A DNA stretch of 64,000 nt from Paraburkholderia bryophila (GCF_013409255.1 NZ_JACCAS010000002.1:1488001-1552000), one strand, 5' to 3'. Shown: positions 41,911 to 52,326, numbered from the stretch's first letter. Program-made: numbers and translations. Notes: a model not told the origin generated them from the letters alone.

Positions 41911-44900
41911 CTAGCGCAGCGGCGTTTTCAGCGCATCGATCAGATCCAGCATTTCGTACGGCTTGCGCAGCAGCATTGCGTGCGGCAACACCTTGCGCTG
42001 TTCCGGCGTCAGCACGAGGTCGTAACCGGTCAGAAAGATCACTCGCAGATCGGGCCGTTCGCGGCACACGTCCAGCGCCAACTCCACACCCGATTTGCCC
42101 GCTAACCCCACGTCGGTCAGCATCACGTCGATCGCGTGGTCGCGCAGCAGTTGCTTCGCGTCGCGCTCGCCTTCGGCCTCCAGAATGTCGAAATCAAACG
42201 TGCGCAGCAGTTCCGCCGTGCTCACGCGGATCAGCTCGTCGTCTTCCACCAGCAGAATCCGCAGCCGCGCGTTCGCGGCAAAACTGTCGGCGCTATCCGC
42301 CGCGAGCGGCGGATCGATGTCCAGAAGATGCCGCTCCGCCTCGGCAATCTCGGCCGCTTGCGGATTCTGCGTCTGCAGCACGTAGCGGACTTTGCGCGCC
42401 AGCGCCTCGTGCGTGTAGGGCTTGCTGAGCAATTCGATGCCTTCGTCGAGCCGCCCGGAATGCACGATCGCGTTATCCGTATAGCCCGACGTGAACAGCA
42501 CTGCAATCGCCGGCAGCCGCTCGCGCGCCTTGCGCGCGAGTTCGGTGCTGCGCAGCGCGCCGGGCATCACCACGTCGGTGAACAACATGTCGATCGGCAC
42601 GCCGCTTTCGACGATCGCCAGCGCGCTCTGCGCGTCTTTCGCCTTCAGCACGCGATAGCCGAGATCGGACAGCATTTCGACCACCGTGGTGCGCACTTCC
42701 TCGTCGTCCTCGACCGCCAGGATCGTTTCCGTGCCGCCCTTTGCCGGGCCGGCGTCGATATTGGTTTCGAGGTCCTCTTCCTGGCGCACGCGCGGCAGAT
42801 AAACGCGAATGGTCGTGCCGTGCCCTTCTTCGCTATAGATCTTCACGTGGCCGCCGGACTGCTTGACGAAGCCGTACACCATGCTCAGGCCCAGGCCGGT
42901 GCCCTGACCTTCGGGCTTGGTCGTGAAAAACGGCTCGAAGACGCGCTCGCGGATTTCCGGCGACATCCCCGCGCCGGTATCCGTGACCGCAAGCATCACG
43001 TACTGGCCCGGTGTGACCTCGGCGTTACGCTTGGCGTACGCGTCGTCGAGCGCGGCGTTGCCGGCTTCGATCGTCAGCTTGCCGTGGCCGCTCATCGCGT
43101 CGCGTGCATTGATCGCGAGATTGAGCAGCGCGTTTTCGACCTGGAACGGATCGACCAGCGTGTTCCACAAGCCGCCCGACACGATGGTTTCAATCTCGAC
43201 GCCGTCGCCGAGCGCGCGCCGCAGCATGTCGTCGAGTCCACGCACGAAGCGGCCGAGATTGACGACCTTAGGCGCGAGCGGCTGACGCCGTCCGAACGCC
43301 AGCAATTGCGACGAAAGATTCGCGCCGCGCGCCACGCCCGCCAGCGCATTGCGCACGCGTTGCTCGGCTTTCTCCGCGCCCGCGACGTCTTTCGCGAGCA
43401 GTTGCAGATTGCCGCCGATCACCTGCAGCAGATTGTTGAAGTCATGCGCGACGCCGCCCGTGAGCTTGCCGATCGCCTCCATCTTCTGCGCCATGCGCAA
43501 CGCTTCTTCGGCGTGACGCAGCGCCTCGGTGGTTTCCTTGTCGGCGGTGACGTCGCGGCCCACGCCGTGAATCCGCGCGGTGTCGGGATCGAGCGCGAGT
43601 GTCCACGCGACCCAGCGCCAGCTGCCGTCGATCCGCTTGAAGCGGTTCTCGTAGCGCACCGGCACGCCGGTGCGGCGCAATTCGGCCAGATGCGCGGCGA
43701 CGACGTCGACGTCGTCCGGATGCACCAGATCGACGTACGAGCGCGACAGCAGCCAGTGCTTGTTGTGACCGAGCGCCGTGCTCCACGACGGACTCACGCG
43801 CTGCAGGCGGCCTTCTATATCGGCCACCACCAGCAGATCCTCGCTCAACTCCCACAGACGATCGCGGTCCGCCACCGTTTCGATCACGCGGCGTTCCAGC
43901 GTCTCGTTCAGATCGCTTAGCGCGTTCTGCGCCTTGGTGCGCTCGGCGATCTCGGTTTGCGCGGCCTGATAGAGGCGTGCGTTGTCGATTGCAATCGCCG
44001 CCTGCGCGGCGATGCCGGTGACGATCCGCTCGGCGCGTTCGGTGAACACGCCGGGCTCCGGGTGGCCGAAGAACAACCCGCCCACCACTTCGCCGCCACG
44101 CGACTGCACCGGTACGGCCAGATAGCTGCGCACCTTCAGATGGCCTTCCGGCATGCCGCTATGCGGCGCGTTGTGGCCGTAGCGCGGGTCATGCGTGATG
44201 TCGTTGACGCGCACGATCCCCGCGCCGCTGAACGTGGGCGCGAACACCGCCGTGTTGCGCGGCATCGGAAAGCGGTCGAAGGTTTCTTTCGGCACGCCGG
44301 ACAGCGTGTAAAGCGTGTAGCTGCCGCCGTGGTCGTCGAGGACGTTGTAGAAGAACGAGCCGAACGCGGCGCCGGTGAGTTCGGTGGCCGCGTCGGTCAC
44401 GATCTGCACCGCGCGGCTCAGATCGAGTTCGGCCGCGACCGTCGAGCCCACGCGATTGAGAATCTCCAGCGTGCGCGATTCCTCGCGCAGCTTCATCTCG
44501 GTCTCGCGACGCAAGCGGGCCAGTTGCAAGTTGCCGGCCACGCGGGCCAGCAATTCACGGGCGGAAAACGGCTTGGTCAGATAGTCGTCGGCACCGTGCT
44601 CGATACCGTCGACGCGCGATTCTTCCCCGGCGCGAGCGGACAGCATCAGCACCGGCGTCTCGCGCAACACGGGATCGGCGCGCAGTTCACGCAGCAGGCC
44701 GAAACCGTCGAGGCGCGGCATCATCACGTCGGACAGCACCAGATCCGGCGGCGCCGCGCGCGCGGCGTCGAGCGCGGCCTGGCCGTCGGCGGCGAGCTGC
44801 ACGTCGTGGCCTGCCGCGCGCAGAATCCGGCTCATGTACTCGCGCAGATCTGAGTTATCGTCGACCACGAGCAGACGCGCGGCAGTCGCCTGCGCCGCGC

Positions 44901-46839
44901 CGGAACCTGCTGTGTCGCCGTGCCCGGTTGCGGCAACCGGCGCATCCGCGAGAATTTCGTTCTCCGGACTCCAGCGCAAAGCCGCGTCGACATACGTGCG
45001 CGCGTGCTGGCTCATCGCGGCATGCACGGCTTCGTCTTTGACCTGAGTCGGCATGGCGCCGCGCGGCAGCGTGACCGTGAAGCACGCGCCTTCGCCGAGC
45101 ACGCTGTCCACTTGCACCGTGCCGCCATGCAGCTTGACCAGCTCCTGCACCATCGCGAGCCCAATGCCGCTGCCTTCCACCGAACGGCCCGGCGCACCCG
45201 CCACGCGATGAAAGCGCTCGAACAGGCGCGGCACTTCTTCTTCCGCAATGCCGATGCCGGTGTCCGTCACGCTGATCGCGACACCTTCGTCGTCGATCGC
45301 GCGTACCGTCACCCGGATCGTGCCGAAGAACGTGAACTTGTACGCGTTCGACAGCAGGTTCATCACGACCTTTTCCCACATCTCGCGGTCGAGTTGCACG
45401 ACCACGGGCGCGGCAGGAATCTCCATCTCGAGCCGTAGGCCAGCCGCCTCGATCGCGGACCGGAACAGCGACGCGAGTTCAGCCGTGAACGCGGCGACAT
45501 CGGTAGGCTGCGGACGACTCTGAATGCGCCCTGCCTCGATCCGCGAAAAATCCAGTAGCGCGTTGACCAGCTTCAGCAGACGCAAGCCGTTGCGATGCGT
45601 GATCTCGATCAGCGCGCGGTCGTCGATCTCGTTGCTGCTGCCGGGCGCTGCGTTTGCGCCGCTTGCCTCCCGTGGCGGTCTGGCGAGCAATTCTTCGAGC
45701 GGACCGAGCATCAGCGTCAGCGGCGTACGGAATTCGTGACTGATGTTGGAGAAGAACGTGGTCTTCGCGCGATCGATTTCGGCCAACGCCTCCGCGCGCC
45801 GCCGCTCTTCTGCATAGGCCTGCGCGTAACCGATCGCCGCGCCGATCTGGCCGGCGGTCAGGTTCAGAAAGCCGCGGTAAGCGTCGTCGAACAGGCGGCA
45901 AGGATTCAGACCGGCAATCAGCACCACGGCTTGCGTCGTTTCGCTGCCCGGCGATACGGGCAAAATCACGGCCTGCTCGGGCGCGATATGCCACGGACCG
46001 CGCGGCGCCTCGGTGCCGAAACGCTGAGTCAAGCCGCGCACCATTTGCGGGACCTGGATCTTCAATACGTCGGCGACGGGCCACGCCAATTGATCGCCGA
46101 GACTCAGGGATGCCGGCGCCATGGGATGACCCGGCTCGATGCCACTCGACGCGACGAGCGTGACCGACTCGCTGCCGGGTTCGGCGGCGTACAGCAACGC
46201 GAAAGGCAGATCTTGCGGATTGGTCTTCAACGCACGCGCGCTCAGTTCGCACGCCTCGCGCCAGTCGCGGCCGTCGGGACTGATGGCCGCCAGTTCCTTC
46301 AATAGCGCCAGTTGGCGTTCGCCGACCACGCGCAGCGTGTCGTCGCTATTGGCGCAGAGGATCCCGCCGGGCTCGCCGTCGTCGCCGGGAATCGGGCTGT
46401 ACGAGAACGTGTAATAGGTTTCCTCGGGGAAGCCGTTGCGCTCCATGATGAGGAACTGCTGTTCGACGAAGATGCCTTCGGTGCCCGTCATCGCGGTGTT
46501 CAGCAACGGCTCGATCTCGGTCCAGATTTCGCGCCACACCACACGGGCAGGCTGACCGAGCGCCACCGGATGCTTGCCGCCGATGATCGACTTGTACGGG
46601 TCGTTGTAAAACTTGATGAGCTCGTCGCCCCAGCCGATCCAGATGGGTTGCCGCGAAGTCAGCATGATGCGGATCGCGAGCTTCAGCCCTTGCGGCCAGT
46701 TCTCCGGCGCGCCGAGCGCCGTCTGGGTCCAGTCGTAGGCGCGAATGAGCGCGCCGAGTTCGCCGCCGCCGGACAAAAACGGCGGAACGGTTTGGGGAGT
46801 CAACGGCATATCCGACGAGAAACTGTCCGGCTCTTTCAA
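41911..46839 (-). CDS. Hybrid sensor kinase with two kinase cores and three receiver domains
   Basis: 1642 residues, cytoplasmic, no membrane helices. Order: PAS-like domain (about 25-170), GAF (about 180-340), HisKA/HATPase 1 with SNISHEFRTPL (His about 367), REC1 (about 655-770, phosphoacceptor Asp about 704 in SDVMMP), GAF (about 790-960), PAS (about 985-1100), HisKA/HATPase 2 with GGVAHDFNNLLQ (His about 1131), REC2 (FTDVVMPG, about 1416), REC3 (LTDVGLAG, about 1574). Built for a multi-step phosphorelay; no HPt domain is seen. Starts at TTG 46839, with GAGGAG 7 bases upstream; ATG 46809 is a poorer choice. Signal not identifiable. Confidence 0.9.
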   Translation of the reverse strand: MKEPDSFSSDMPLTPQTVPPFLSGGGELGALIRAYDWTQTALGAPENWPQGLKLAIRIMLTSRQPIWIGWGDELIKFYNDPYKSIIGGKHPVALGQPARVVWREIWTEIEPLLNTAMTGTEGIFVEQQFLIMERNGFPEETYYTFSYSPIPGDDGEPGGILCANSDDTLRVVGERQLALLKELAAISPDGRDWREACELSARALKTNPQDLPFALLYAAEPGSESVTLVASSGIEPGHPMAPASLSLGDQLAWPVADVLKIQVPQMVRGLTQRFGTEAPRGPWHIAPEQAVILPVSPGSETTQAVVLIAGLNPCRLFDDAYRGFLNLTAGQIGAAIGYAQAYAEERRRAEALAEIDRAKTTFFSNISHEFRTPLTLMLGPLEELLARPPREASGANAAPGSSNEIDDRALIEITHRNGLRLLKLVNALLDFSRIEAGRIQSRPQPTDVAAFTAELASLFRSAIEAAGLRLEMEIPAAPVVVQLDREMWEKVVMNLLSNAYKFTFFGTIRVTVRAIDDEGVAISVTDTGIGIAEEEVPRLFERFHRVAGAPGRSVEGSGIGLAMVQELVKLHGGTVQVDSVLGEGACFTVTLPRGAMPTQVKDEAVHAAMSQHARTYVDAALRWSPENEILADAPVAATGHGDTAGSGAAQATAARLLVVDDNSDLREYMSRILRAAGHDVQLAADGQAALDAARAAPPDLVLSDVMMPRLDGFGLLRELRADPVLRETPVLMLSARAGEESRVDGIEHGADDYLTKPFSARELLARVAGNLQLARLRRETEMKLREESRTLEILNRVGSTVAAELDLSRAVQIVTDAATELTGAAFGSFFYNVLDDHGGSYTLYTLSGVPKETFDRFPMPRNTAVFAPTFSGAGIVRVNDITHDPRYGHNAPHSGMPEGHLKVRSYLAVPVQSRGGEVVGGLFFGHPEPGVFTERAERIVTGIAAQAAIAIDNARLYQAAQTEIAERTKAQNALSDLNETLERRVIETVADRDRLWELSEDLLVVADIEGRLQRVSPSWSTALGHNKHWLLSRSYVDLVHPDDVDVVAAHLAELRRTGVPVRYENRFKRIDGSWRWVAWTLALDPDTARIHGVGRDVTADKETTEALRHAEEALRMAQKMEAIGKLTGGVAHDFNNLLQVIGGNLQLLAKDVAGAEKAEQRVRNALAGVARGANLSSQLLAFGRRQPLAPKVVNLGRFVRGLDDMLRRALGDGVEIETIVSGGLWNTLVDPFQVENALLNLAINARDAMSGHGKLTIEAGNAALDDAYAKRNAEVTPGQYVMLAVTDTGAGMSPEIRERVFEPFFTTKPEGQGTGLGLSMVYGFVKQSGGHVKIYSEEGHGTTIRVYLPRVRQEEDLETNIDAGPAKGGTETILAVEDDEEVRTTVVEMLSDLGYRVLKAKDAQSALAIVESGVPIDMLFTDVVMPGALRSTELARKARERLPAIAVLFTSGYTDNAIVHSGRLDEGIELLSKPYTHEALARKVRYVLQTQNPQAAEIAEAERHLLDIDPPLAADSADSFAANARLRILLVEDDELIRVSTAELLRTFDFDILEAEGERDAKQLLRDHAIDVMLTDVGLAGKSGVELALDVCRERPDLRVIFLTGYDLVLTPEQRKVLPHAMLLRKPYEMLDLIDALKTPLR

Positions 46840-47171
46840 CGCAATCTCCTCGACGCGGCGGTGTCACGATCGTGCGGCGCCCCATTGCGGAACGGATACC
46901 CGAGACGATGGACGGCGGGTGCAAAACGGCGCAATTGTGCTAGCGCGATTCTCGCACGTCGCGAGCCGTCGGCGGAAGTCGGAAGGGCGCGTCAACGCCT
47001 GAAGCAGCGGGGTTTTCGCGTCCCGGCGCAGGCCGTTGGACGGCACACTTCGCAAGGACGAAAGAAAGGGACGGTTGGCGGCAAATTGCCGGTAAAACGT
47101 ACTTCAACGACTCGCACGGGCAAGGCGATCTTCCCGACCGAATCCTTGCCCACCGCGTCGTGAAATCAGAC
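46840..47171. other. Intergenic region between hybrid kinase and PepSY gene
   Basis: 332 bases, no recognised gene. It contains the kinase's promoter and Shine-Dalgarno (GAGGAG just before 46839). Short open frames on the minus strand at 46860-47055 are not convincing. Confidence 0.45.
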
Positions 47172-47894
47172 CTACAGCAGCCCCACGCAAACCGCCGCGA
47201 CGATCGATCCGAGCACCAGCACAGCGCCCACCGTCTTGCGTTTGTTCAGCTCGGTCCAGAGCAGTACGCCGGTCAGCGACAGCAGAATGATGCTGCCCGC
47301 CAGCGTATCGATCAGCAGTACCCAGCCGACGCTCAAGCCGACACCCTTGTGCAGATTCGTCAGCATCGCGAGAAACGTGTTGTCGCTGCGCTTGACCGTC
47401 ACGTAGCCGTTGCCGACCCAGTACTCGGCCGACGTGTTTTCATGCGGCGACGCGAAATTGAGCTGCCAATGCTCGGGCTGCACAACGCTGCGATCGCCCC
47501 ACGCGACCGGATGCGACGGCTCTTTCTGCACGCGTCCCGGCGTGCCGGTCAGCTTCAATTCGTGCTTCAGCCATTTGCCCAGCTCGCGCGGCGTTTCCGG
47601 CGCGGGTTGCGGCAACGGCACTTGCATCGTCGACACTTGCGGCTCACCGGTCGAGACTTTCAACGGCCCGCCGCGATGATTCAGCAAAAAGCCCGTGGTG
47701 CCGAACAACAGACCCAGCGCCGCGCCCCACAGGCCGATCCAGCCGTGCACCTTGCGCAGCCATTTGACGAAGGTGGCGCGGCGCGAGCGCTGCTGCCGCG
47801 CCTTCAGTTCGCTGTCGCCGAGCCGTTGCGGTTCGCGCGTGGCTGAGTCGAGGCCCGTGGCCGGTTGAAGGTCGATTGCCTCGGGTACGCTCAC
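47172..47894 (-). CDS. PepSY-associated transmembrane protein
   Basis: 240 residues with a Lys/Arg-rich N-terminus, a membrane helix [29 protein letters not shown] (about 46-75), a periplasmic domain, and two C-terminal helices ([26 protein letters not shown] and [16 protein letters not shown]). PepSY-associated TM proteins accompany iron-siderophore receptors and are proposed to act in ferric siderophore reduction. The GTG start overlaps the stop of piuC by 4 bases (GTGA), so they are translationally coupled. Confidence 0.85.
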   Translation of the reverse strand: MSVPEAIDLQPATGLDSATREPQRLGDSELKARQQRSRRATFVKWLRKVHGWIGLWGAALGLLFGTTGFLLNHRGGPLKVSTGEPQVSTMQVPLPQPAPETPRELGKWLKHELKLTGTPGRVQKEPSHPVAWGDRSVVQPEHWQLNFASPHENTSAEYWVGNGYVTVKRSDNTFLAMLTNLHKGVGLSVGWVLLIDTLAGSIILLSLTGVLLWTELNKRKTVGAVLVLGSIVAAVCVGLL

Positions 47895-48574
47895 GTTTCG
47901 CTCCAGGTACGCAACAGGTTGTGATAACAGCCGACGAGGCTGCGGCGCGCCGCATCGTCGGCACGGGTGGCATTGAGACGTTGAATCGCGGTGTCCATGT
48001 CGAACAGCAGCGCGCGCTGCGTGTCGCTGCGCACGAGGCTTTGCACCCAGAAGAAACTGGCGAGCCGCGCTCCACGCGTGACCGGCGTCACCTGATGCAG
48101 ACTCGTGGCCGGATAGACGATCATGTCGCCGGCCGGCAGCTTCACCTGCTGCACGCCGTAGGTGTCTTCGATCACCAGTTCGCCGCCGTCGTATTCATCG
48201 GGCTCGGAAATGAACAGCGTCACCGAGACGTCGGTGCGCAGCTTCACGCCGTTGGGCAACACGCGCACCGCACCGTCGACGTGACTGCCGAACGTCATGC
48301 CGCTTTCGTAACGATTGAAAAGCGGCGGGTACGCCTGGTTCGGCAGCACCGCGCTGATAAACAGCGGATGCCGTTCGACCGCCGCGAGAATCACGTCGCC
48401 GAGTTCGCGCGCCAGCGGCGTGTGCTCGGCGATCTGCTGGTTACGCTTGACCGGCGCGCCCTGATAGCCGGCGGTCGCGCGACCGTCGACCCAGGCGTCG
48501 CCGGCCTGATCGAGCCGCTCGCGCACGAAGCGCAACTGCTCGGCGTTCAGTACATTCGAAATCTGCAGCAACAT
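47891..48574 (-). CDS. piuC: PiuC/YbiX-type Fe(II)/2-oxoglutarate dioxygenase
   Basis: 227 residues, PKHD-type hydroxylase. The iron triad H98-x-D100 and H160 is present ([22 protein letters not shown]), as is the 2-oxoglutarate Arg (R170) following it. Known partner of Fiu/PiuA-type TonB receptors. ATG 48574 has AAGGAAA upstream. Middle gene of the receptor-piuC-PepSY operon. Confidence 0.9.
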   Translation of the reverse strand: MLLQISNVLNAEQLRFVRERLDQAGDAWVDGRATAGYQGAPVKRNQQIAEHTPLARELGDVILAAVERHPLFISAVLPNQAYPPLFNRYESGMTFGSHVDGAVRVLPNGVKLRTDVSVTLFISEPDEYDGGELVIEDTYGVQQVKLPAGDMIVYPATSLHQVTPVTRGARLASFFWVQSLVRSDTQRALLFDMDTAIQRLNATRADDAARRSLVGCYHNLLRTWSET

Positions 48575-48646
48575 AACTATTTCCTTGGCGTGGGCTTGCC
48601 GTTCGCGATCGAAACCGGCAAGCCTAACGCAACCGTTCGGCTTACA

Positions 48647-50851
48647 TCAGAAGCGGTAGTCGAACGTGGCCAGCAGCGTACGTCCGATACCCGGCACGGA
48701 GCGGCCGCCGTCCGATTGGATCAGACCGTCGTAGTACTGCTTGTTGGTCAGGTTCAACAGGTTCAGGCGCACGTCGTATTTCTTCGCATGGTAAGCGGCG
48801 GTCGCGTCCCAGCGCGTGTAGCCCGGCACCTGAACGTAGTTCGTGTTCGACGCGTAGCGCGGCGACATATACGTCGGGCCGCCGCCAATTTCCCAATGCG
48901 GCGTGATCGCGTACGTGGTCCAGAGCGTCAGCGTATTGCGCGGCGTGTTGGCCGGCGTGTGCCCTTGCGTCCCGTCGAGCGCCTTCAGGACCACGGCGTC
49001 CATGTACGTATAGCCGCCGAAGATCTGCCACTTGTCGGTGATGTGACCGGTTACACCGGCCTGGAAGCCGTCCACGCGGATATCGCCGTCGAGTTCGTAT
49101 TCGGTCGGCGAAACCTGGGTGCGGGCGTTGGTCATTTCCTCGCGGAAGAACGCCGAATTCACCGACAGATTGCCGCCGAGCAGATCCCACTTGCCGCCCA
49201 CTTCATACGATTTGGTCGACTCCGGCGCCAGATTCTGCGTGAGGTTGGTGACCGTCAACGCTTCGAGCGACGGGTCGAACGACGTGCCGTACGACACGTA
49301 GTACGACTGCCAGTCGGTCGGCTGATAAATCACGCCGGCGCGAACGCTGGTGAAGAAGTTCGTCTGACTCGCGTAAGCCGGCAAGCTGACGGAGTTGTGG
49401 ATCTGCGCCTGGAAGCGATCCCAACGCAAACCGCCAATCACCTTCCAGTGCTGACCCAGCGAAATGGTGTCGTTCACATAGCCGGCAATTTCGTTCGAGC
49501 CGGAGTTCGCGTAGTTGCCGACCGTCGTGGTGACCCCCGCCGGCGAGGACAGATACGCCGGATTCAGCATCGTCACGACCGGCAGATTGTTACGCGTGTA
49601 GGCCTGGTTCGAGTAGCTGTCGTGACCGAGTTCGACGCCCGCGATCAGGTCGTGCTTGATCGGGCCAGTGTCGAATTTGTATTCGACCGTGGTGTCGTTG
49701 TACAGCGAGTGGTTCTCGATCACGCGGTCGTGGCTTTGCAACTTGATGAACAGTTGCGACGGCGACAAGCTCGTGAAATTGCCGTTCACCAGCGCGGTGC
49801 TGCTGGAGAGCGGACCCGTCAGCACCGATTGCGGCGCGGTTTCGCGCGCGTCGGTCATGGAGTGCGAGAACTGCGTCTGGTTGGTCAGCGTGAGCGCGTC
49901 GGAGAACTTGTGCTTGATCGCGGCGGTGAACGTCTGCACGTCCTGGATCGTGCGGTCGGTGGTCAGGCCGTAGAAGGTGTTCTTCGGCACCGGCGACGGA
50001 CGGCCGTTCAAGGCCTGCACGCCGTAGTCGGGCATGTCGTCGTTGTGCTGGATCAGCGCGGACAGCGTCACTTCGGTCGGCGTGCCGATGCCGAAACGCA
50101 CTTCCGGCGCGATACCGTAGTCCTTGTTCTTCATCACGTCGCGCGTCGAGCCGAGGCTCTGGCCGAATGCGTTCAGGCGAATCGCCGCGGTGTCGGTCAG
50201 CTTGTGGTTCACGTCGACGGTGCTGCGATAGCGGTCGTCGGTGCCGATCATTTCGGTGACTTCCGCCGAATCCTTCAGGTTCGCTTTCTTGCTGACCTGG
50301 TTGATCACGCCGCCCGTGGAGCCGCGCCCGAACAACATCGACGACGGACCGTACAGCACTTCGAGTTCTTCGAGGTCGAAGGTGTCGCGGTAGTACTGGT
50401 TGCGATCGCGGAAGCCGTCGAGATAGATGTCGTTCTGCGCGGTGAAGCCGCGCAGGTTGATGTTGTTGCCGATCTGGCCGCCTTCGGCGCCGCCGATCGT
50501 CACGCCCGGCGCATTGCGCAGCGCGTCCTGGAACGACGTGGCGCCTTGCGAAGCGAGCACGTCTTTATTGATGACGGTGACCGTCTGCGGAATGTCGCGC
50601 AACGCAGTAGGCGTCTTCGCGCCGACATTCGATTTCTCCGCCTGGAAGTCCTGTTGTTCAGCCTGCGCCGCGACGCCGATGGTCGGCAAGGTGCCGCTGT
50701 CGGTGGCAGCAGTGGCGGCGCCTGCGTTTGCGGCTTTGTCGGTCGACGGCTGCGTCGTGGCTTGCGCGGCTGTCTGCGCGACGGCCGGCGTCGCAAAAGG
50801 AATGGCAAAGGCTAGCGCTAACGCGGTCGCAAGCGGCGTGTGGTTGAACAT
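48647..50851 (-). CDS. TonB-dependent siderophore receptor (Fiu/PiuA type)
   Basis: 734 residues. Signal sequence of about 25 residues (FNHTPLATALALAFAIPFATPAVAQ), plug domain with NINLRGFTAQNDIYLDGFRDRNQYYRDTFDLEELEVLYGPSSMLFGRGSTGG (here broken into recognisable parts), and a 22-strand barrel ending in the aromatic C-terminus R-F. Transports a catecholate-type ferric siderophore across the outer membrane using TonB. Downstream piuC and PepSY genes fit this. Likely Fur-repressed (see 50982). Confidence 0.9.
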   Translation of the reverse strand: MFNHTPLATALALAFAIPFATPAVAQTAAQATTQPSTDKAANAGAATAATDSGTLPTIGVAAQAEQQDFQAEKSNVGAKTPTALRDIPQTVTVINKDVLASQGATSFQDALRNAPGVTIGGAEGGQIGNNINLRGFTAQNDIYLDGFRDRNQYYRDTFDLEELEVLYGPSSMLFGRGSTGGVINQVSKKANLKDSAEVTEMIGTDDRYRSTVDVNHKLTDTAAIRLNAFGQSLGSTRDVMKNKDYGIAPEVRFGIGTPTEVTLSALIQHNDDMPDYGVQALNGRPSPVPKNTFYGLTTDRTIQDVQTFTAAIKHKFSDALTLTNQTQFSHSMTDARETAPQSVLTGPLSSSTALVNGNFTSLSPSQLFIKLQSHDRVIENHSLYNDTTVEYKFDTGPIKHDLIAGVELGHDSYSNQAYTRNNLPVVTMLNPAYLSSPAGVTTTVGNYANSGSNEIAGYVNDTISLGQHWKVIGGLRWDRFQAQIHNSVSLPAYASQTNFFTSVRAGVIYQPTDWQSYYVSYGTSFDPSLEALTVTNLTQNLAPESTKSYEVGGKWDLLGGNLSVNSAFFREEMTNARTQVSPTEYELDGDIRVDGFQAGVTGHITDKWQIFGGYTYMDAVVLKALDGTQGHTPANTPRNTLTLWTTYAITPHWEIGGGPTYMSPRYASNTNYVQVPGYTRWDATAAYHAKKYDVRLNLLNLTNKQYYDGLIQSDGGRSVPGIGRTLLATFDYRF

Positions 50852-51306
50852 GGAAATCCCGTCGGAGGTGCACTTGCCTGATTCGCATGTCTGCGCGTGC
50901 GATCAATGACAAAGCTGCATTTGGCTGGCTGCCGGTCTCCTGGGATGAAGCAGGGATGACGGGATGGCTGGCTGATAGTTAAATGAGAATCGCTATCATT
51001 CCATACGCATAAGACGGCATCAACGTTGGCGTCTCTTACTTCGTGTAATCGGTTTATTTCTGTACGTTACGAACGTATGGATAACGTAATTTTCAACGAC
51101 GCGACGAGTTTGCTTTATTACTTATTTGTAAACTCAAGACAAGGCTGAAGTAAAGCTGATCAATGCGATTGAAAGACACCCGGTATAAGTTAGCTTTCAA
51201 ATAGACAACAATTCGCAAGCCCGACCGCCGACACGAAATCACGACACGGTTTATCCTTTTTGCAACACCGTCTGCCCTCACTGTTCCGTTCACTTCGGAG
51301 TTGACC
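50852..51306. other. AT-rich intergenic region between siderophore receptor and aldo-keto reductase
   Basis: 455 bases with no gene. The left part carries the Fur-box-like palindrome at 50982-51000 and presumably the receptor promoter. The right part, about 51040-51230, is markedly AT-rich for this genome and may hold the aldo-keto reductase promoter. No other site was identified. Confidence 0.5.
50982..51000 (-). promoter_or_regulatory. Fur-box-like operator
   Basis: AATGAGAATCGCTATCATT is a 9-1-9 near-palindrome matching the Fur consensus GATAATGATAATCATTATC in register, with two or three mismatches. It lies 131 bases upstream of the receptor start on the minus strand. Suggests repression in iron-replete cells. 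Confidence 0.75.
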
Positions 51307-52302
51307 ATGCAATACCGCCAATTCGGCCGCACAGGGCTGAACGTTTCGCGACTCTGTCTCGGCACGATGACCTTCGGCCTGCAGACTGAAGAAGAGGCCT
51401 CGCAGCGCATTCTCGACACGGCCGCGGAGGCCGGCGTGAACTTCATCGATACGGCCAACGTGTATCCGCTCGGCGGCGGCGAGGGTCTGGCTGGACGCAC
51501 AGAGGAAATCGTCGGGCGCTGGCTGAAGGGCAAGCGCGACCGCTTCATTCTCGCGACGAAGGCCGTCGGCAAGATGGGACCTGCGGCATGGGACCAAGGC
51601 GCGTCGCGCAAACATCTGCTGGATGCGATCGACGCGTCGCTGCGCCGCCTCGGCACCGACTACGTGGACCTCTATCAGCTCCACTCCGACGACGCGAACA
51701 CGCCGCTCGACGAAACGCTCGAAGCGCTGGACGTGATCGTGCGATCCGGAAAGGCGCGCTATGTCGGTGTGTCGAATTTTCTCGCGTACCGGCTGGCGCG
51801 CGCGTTGGGCCGCGCCGATGTCTTACGCGTGGCGCGCTTCGTTTCGGTGCAGCCGCGCTACAACCTGCTGTTTCGCCAGATCGAGCGGGAGTTGCTGCCG
51901 CTGGCCGCCGAAGAGCATCTGGCCGTGATGCCGTATAACCCGCTCGCGGGCGGCTTGCTGACCGGCAAGCACAAGCTGGATGCAGCGCCGACCTCGGGGC
52001 GTTTCACCGAGACGGTCGGCAAGGCCGGCGCGATGTATCACGCGCGTTACTGGCATCAGCGCGAATTCGAAACGATCGAGCGCTTGCAGGCGATCGTGTC
52101 GCCGACCGGCGAGTCGTTGACGCGCGTTTCGTTGGCGTGGGTGCTGGCGAATCCGCAGATCACGTCGGCGATTATCGGCGCGAGCCGTGCGGAGCAATTG
52201 AGCGACACGCTTGCGGCGTCGGAGCTGGTGCTCGACGCGCAGATCAAAACGCAACTCGATGAGGCGAGCGTGGAATACCGGTGGGGCGACGCGGCGCGCT
52301 AG
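51307..52302 (+). CDS. Aldo/keto reductase
   Basis: 331 residues, an (alpha/beta)8 barrel, NADPH-dependent. Family marks: MQYRQFGRTGLNVSRLCLGTMTFG; D-T-A-N-V-Y (Asp and Tyr of the catalytic tetrad); YQLHSDDANTP (His); and KARYVGVSNF. Substrate unknown; belongs to the bacterial AKR group. ATG 51307 has GGAG 6 bases upstream (51297-51300). Stop sits in a GC-rich hairpin (GCGGCGC 52291-52297 with GCGCCGC 52303-52309) that lacks a T-run. Confidence 0.87.
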   Translation: MQYRQFGRTGLNVSRLCLGTMTFGLQTEEEASQRILDTAAEAGVNFIDTANVYPLGGGEGLAGRTEEIVGRWLKGKRDRFILATKAVGKMGPAAWDQGASRKHLLDAIDASLRRLGTDYVDLYQLHSDDANTPLDETLEALDVIVRSGKARYVGVSNFLAYRLARALGRADVLRVARFVSVQPRYNLLFRQIERELLPLAAEEHLAVMPYNPLAGGLLTGKHKLDAAPTSGRFTETVGKAGAMYHARYWHQREFETIERLQAIVSPTGESLTRVSLAWVLANPQITSAIIGASRAEQLSDTLAASELVLDAQIKTQLDEASVEYRWGDAAR

Positions 52303-52326
52303 GCGCCGCGGCCTGACTTATGTGAC

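Noticed and set aside
41933..46800. Possible frameshift splitting the hybrid kinase into two genes
   Set aside because: The frame is continuous and all domains read in a single frame, so it is a true fusion in this sequence.
47876..50815. Long (about 2.9 kb) plus-strand open frame across the receptor and piuC genes
   Set aside because: Antisense to a TonB receptor and PiuC with strong motifs; Arg/Val/His-rich shadow.
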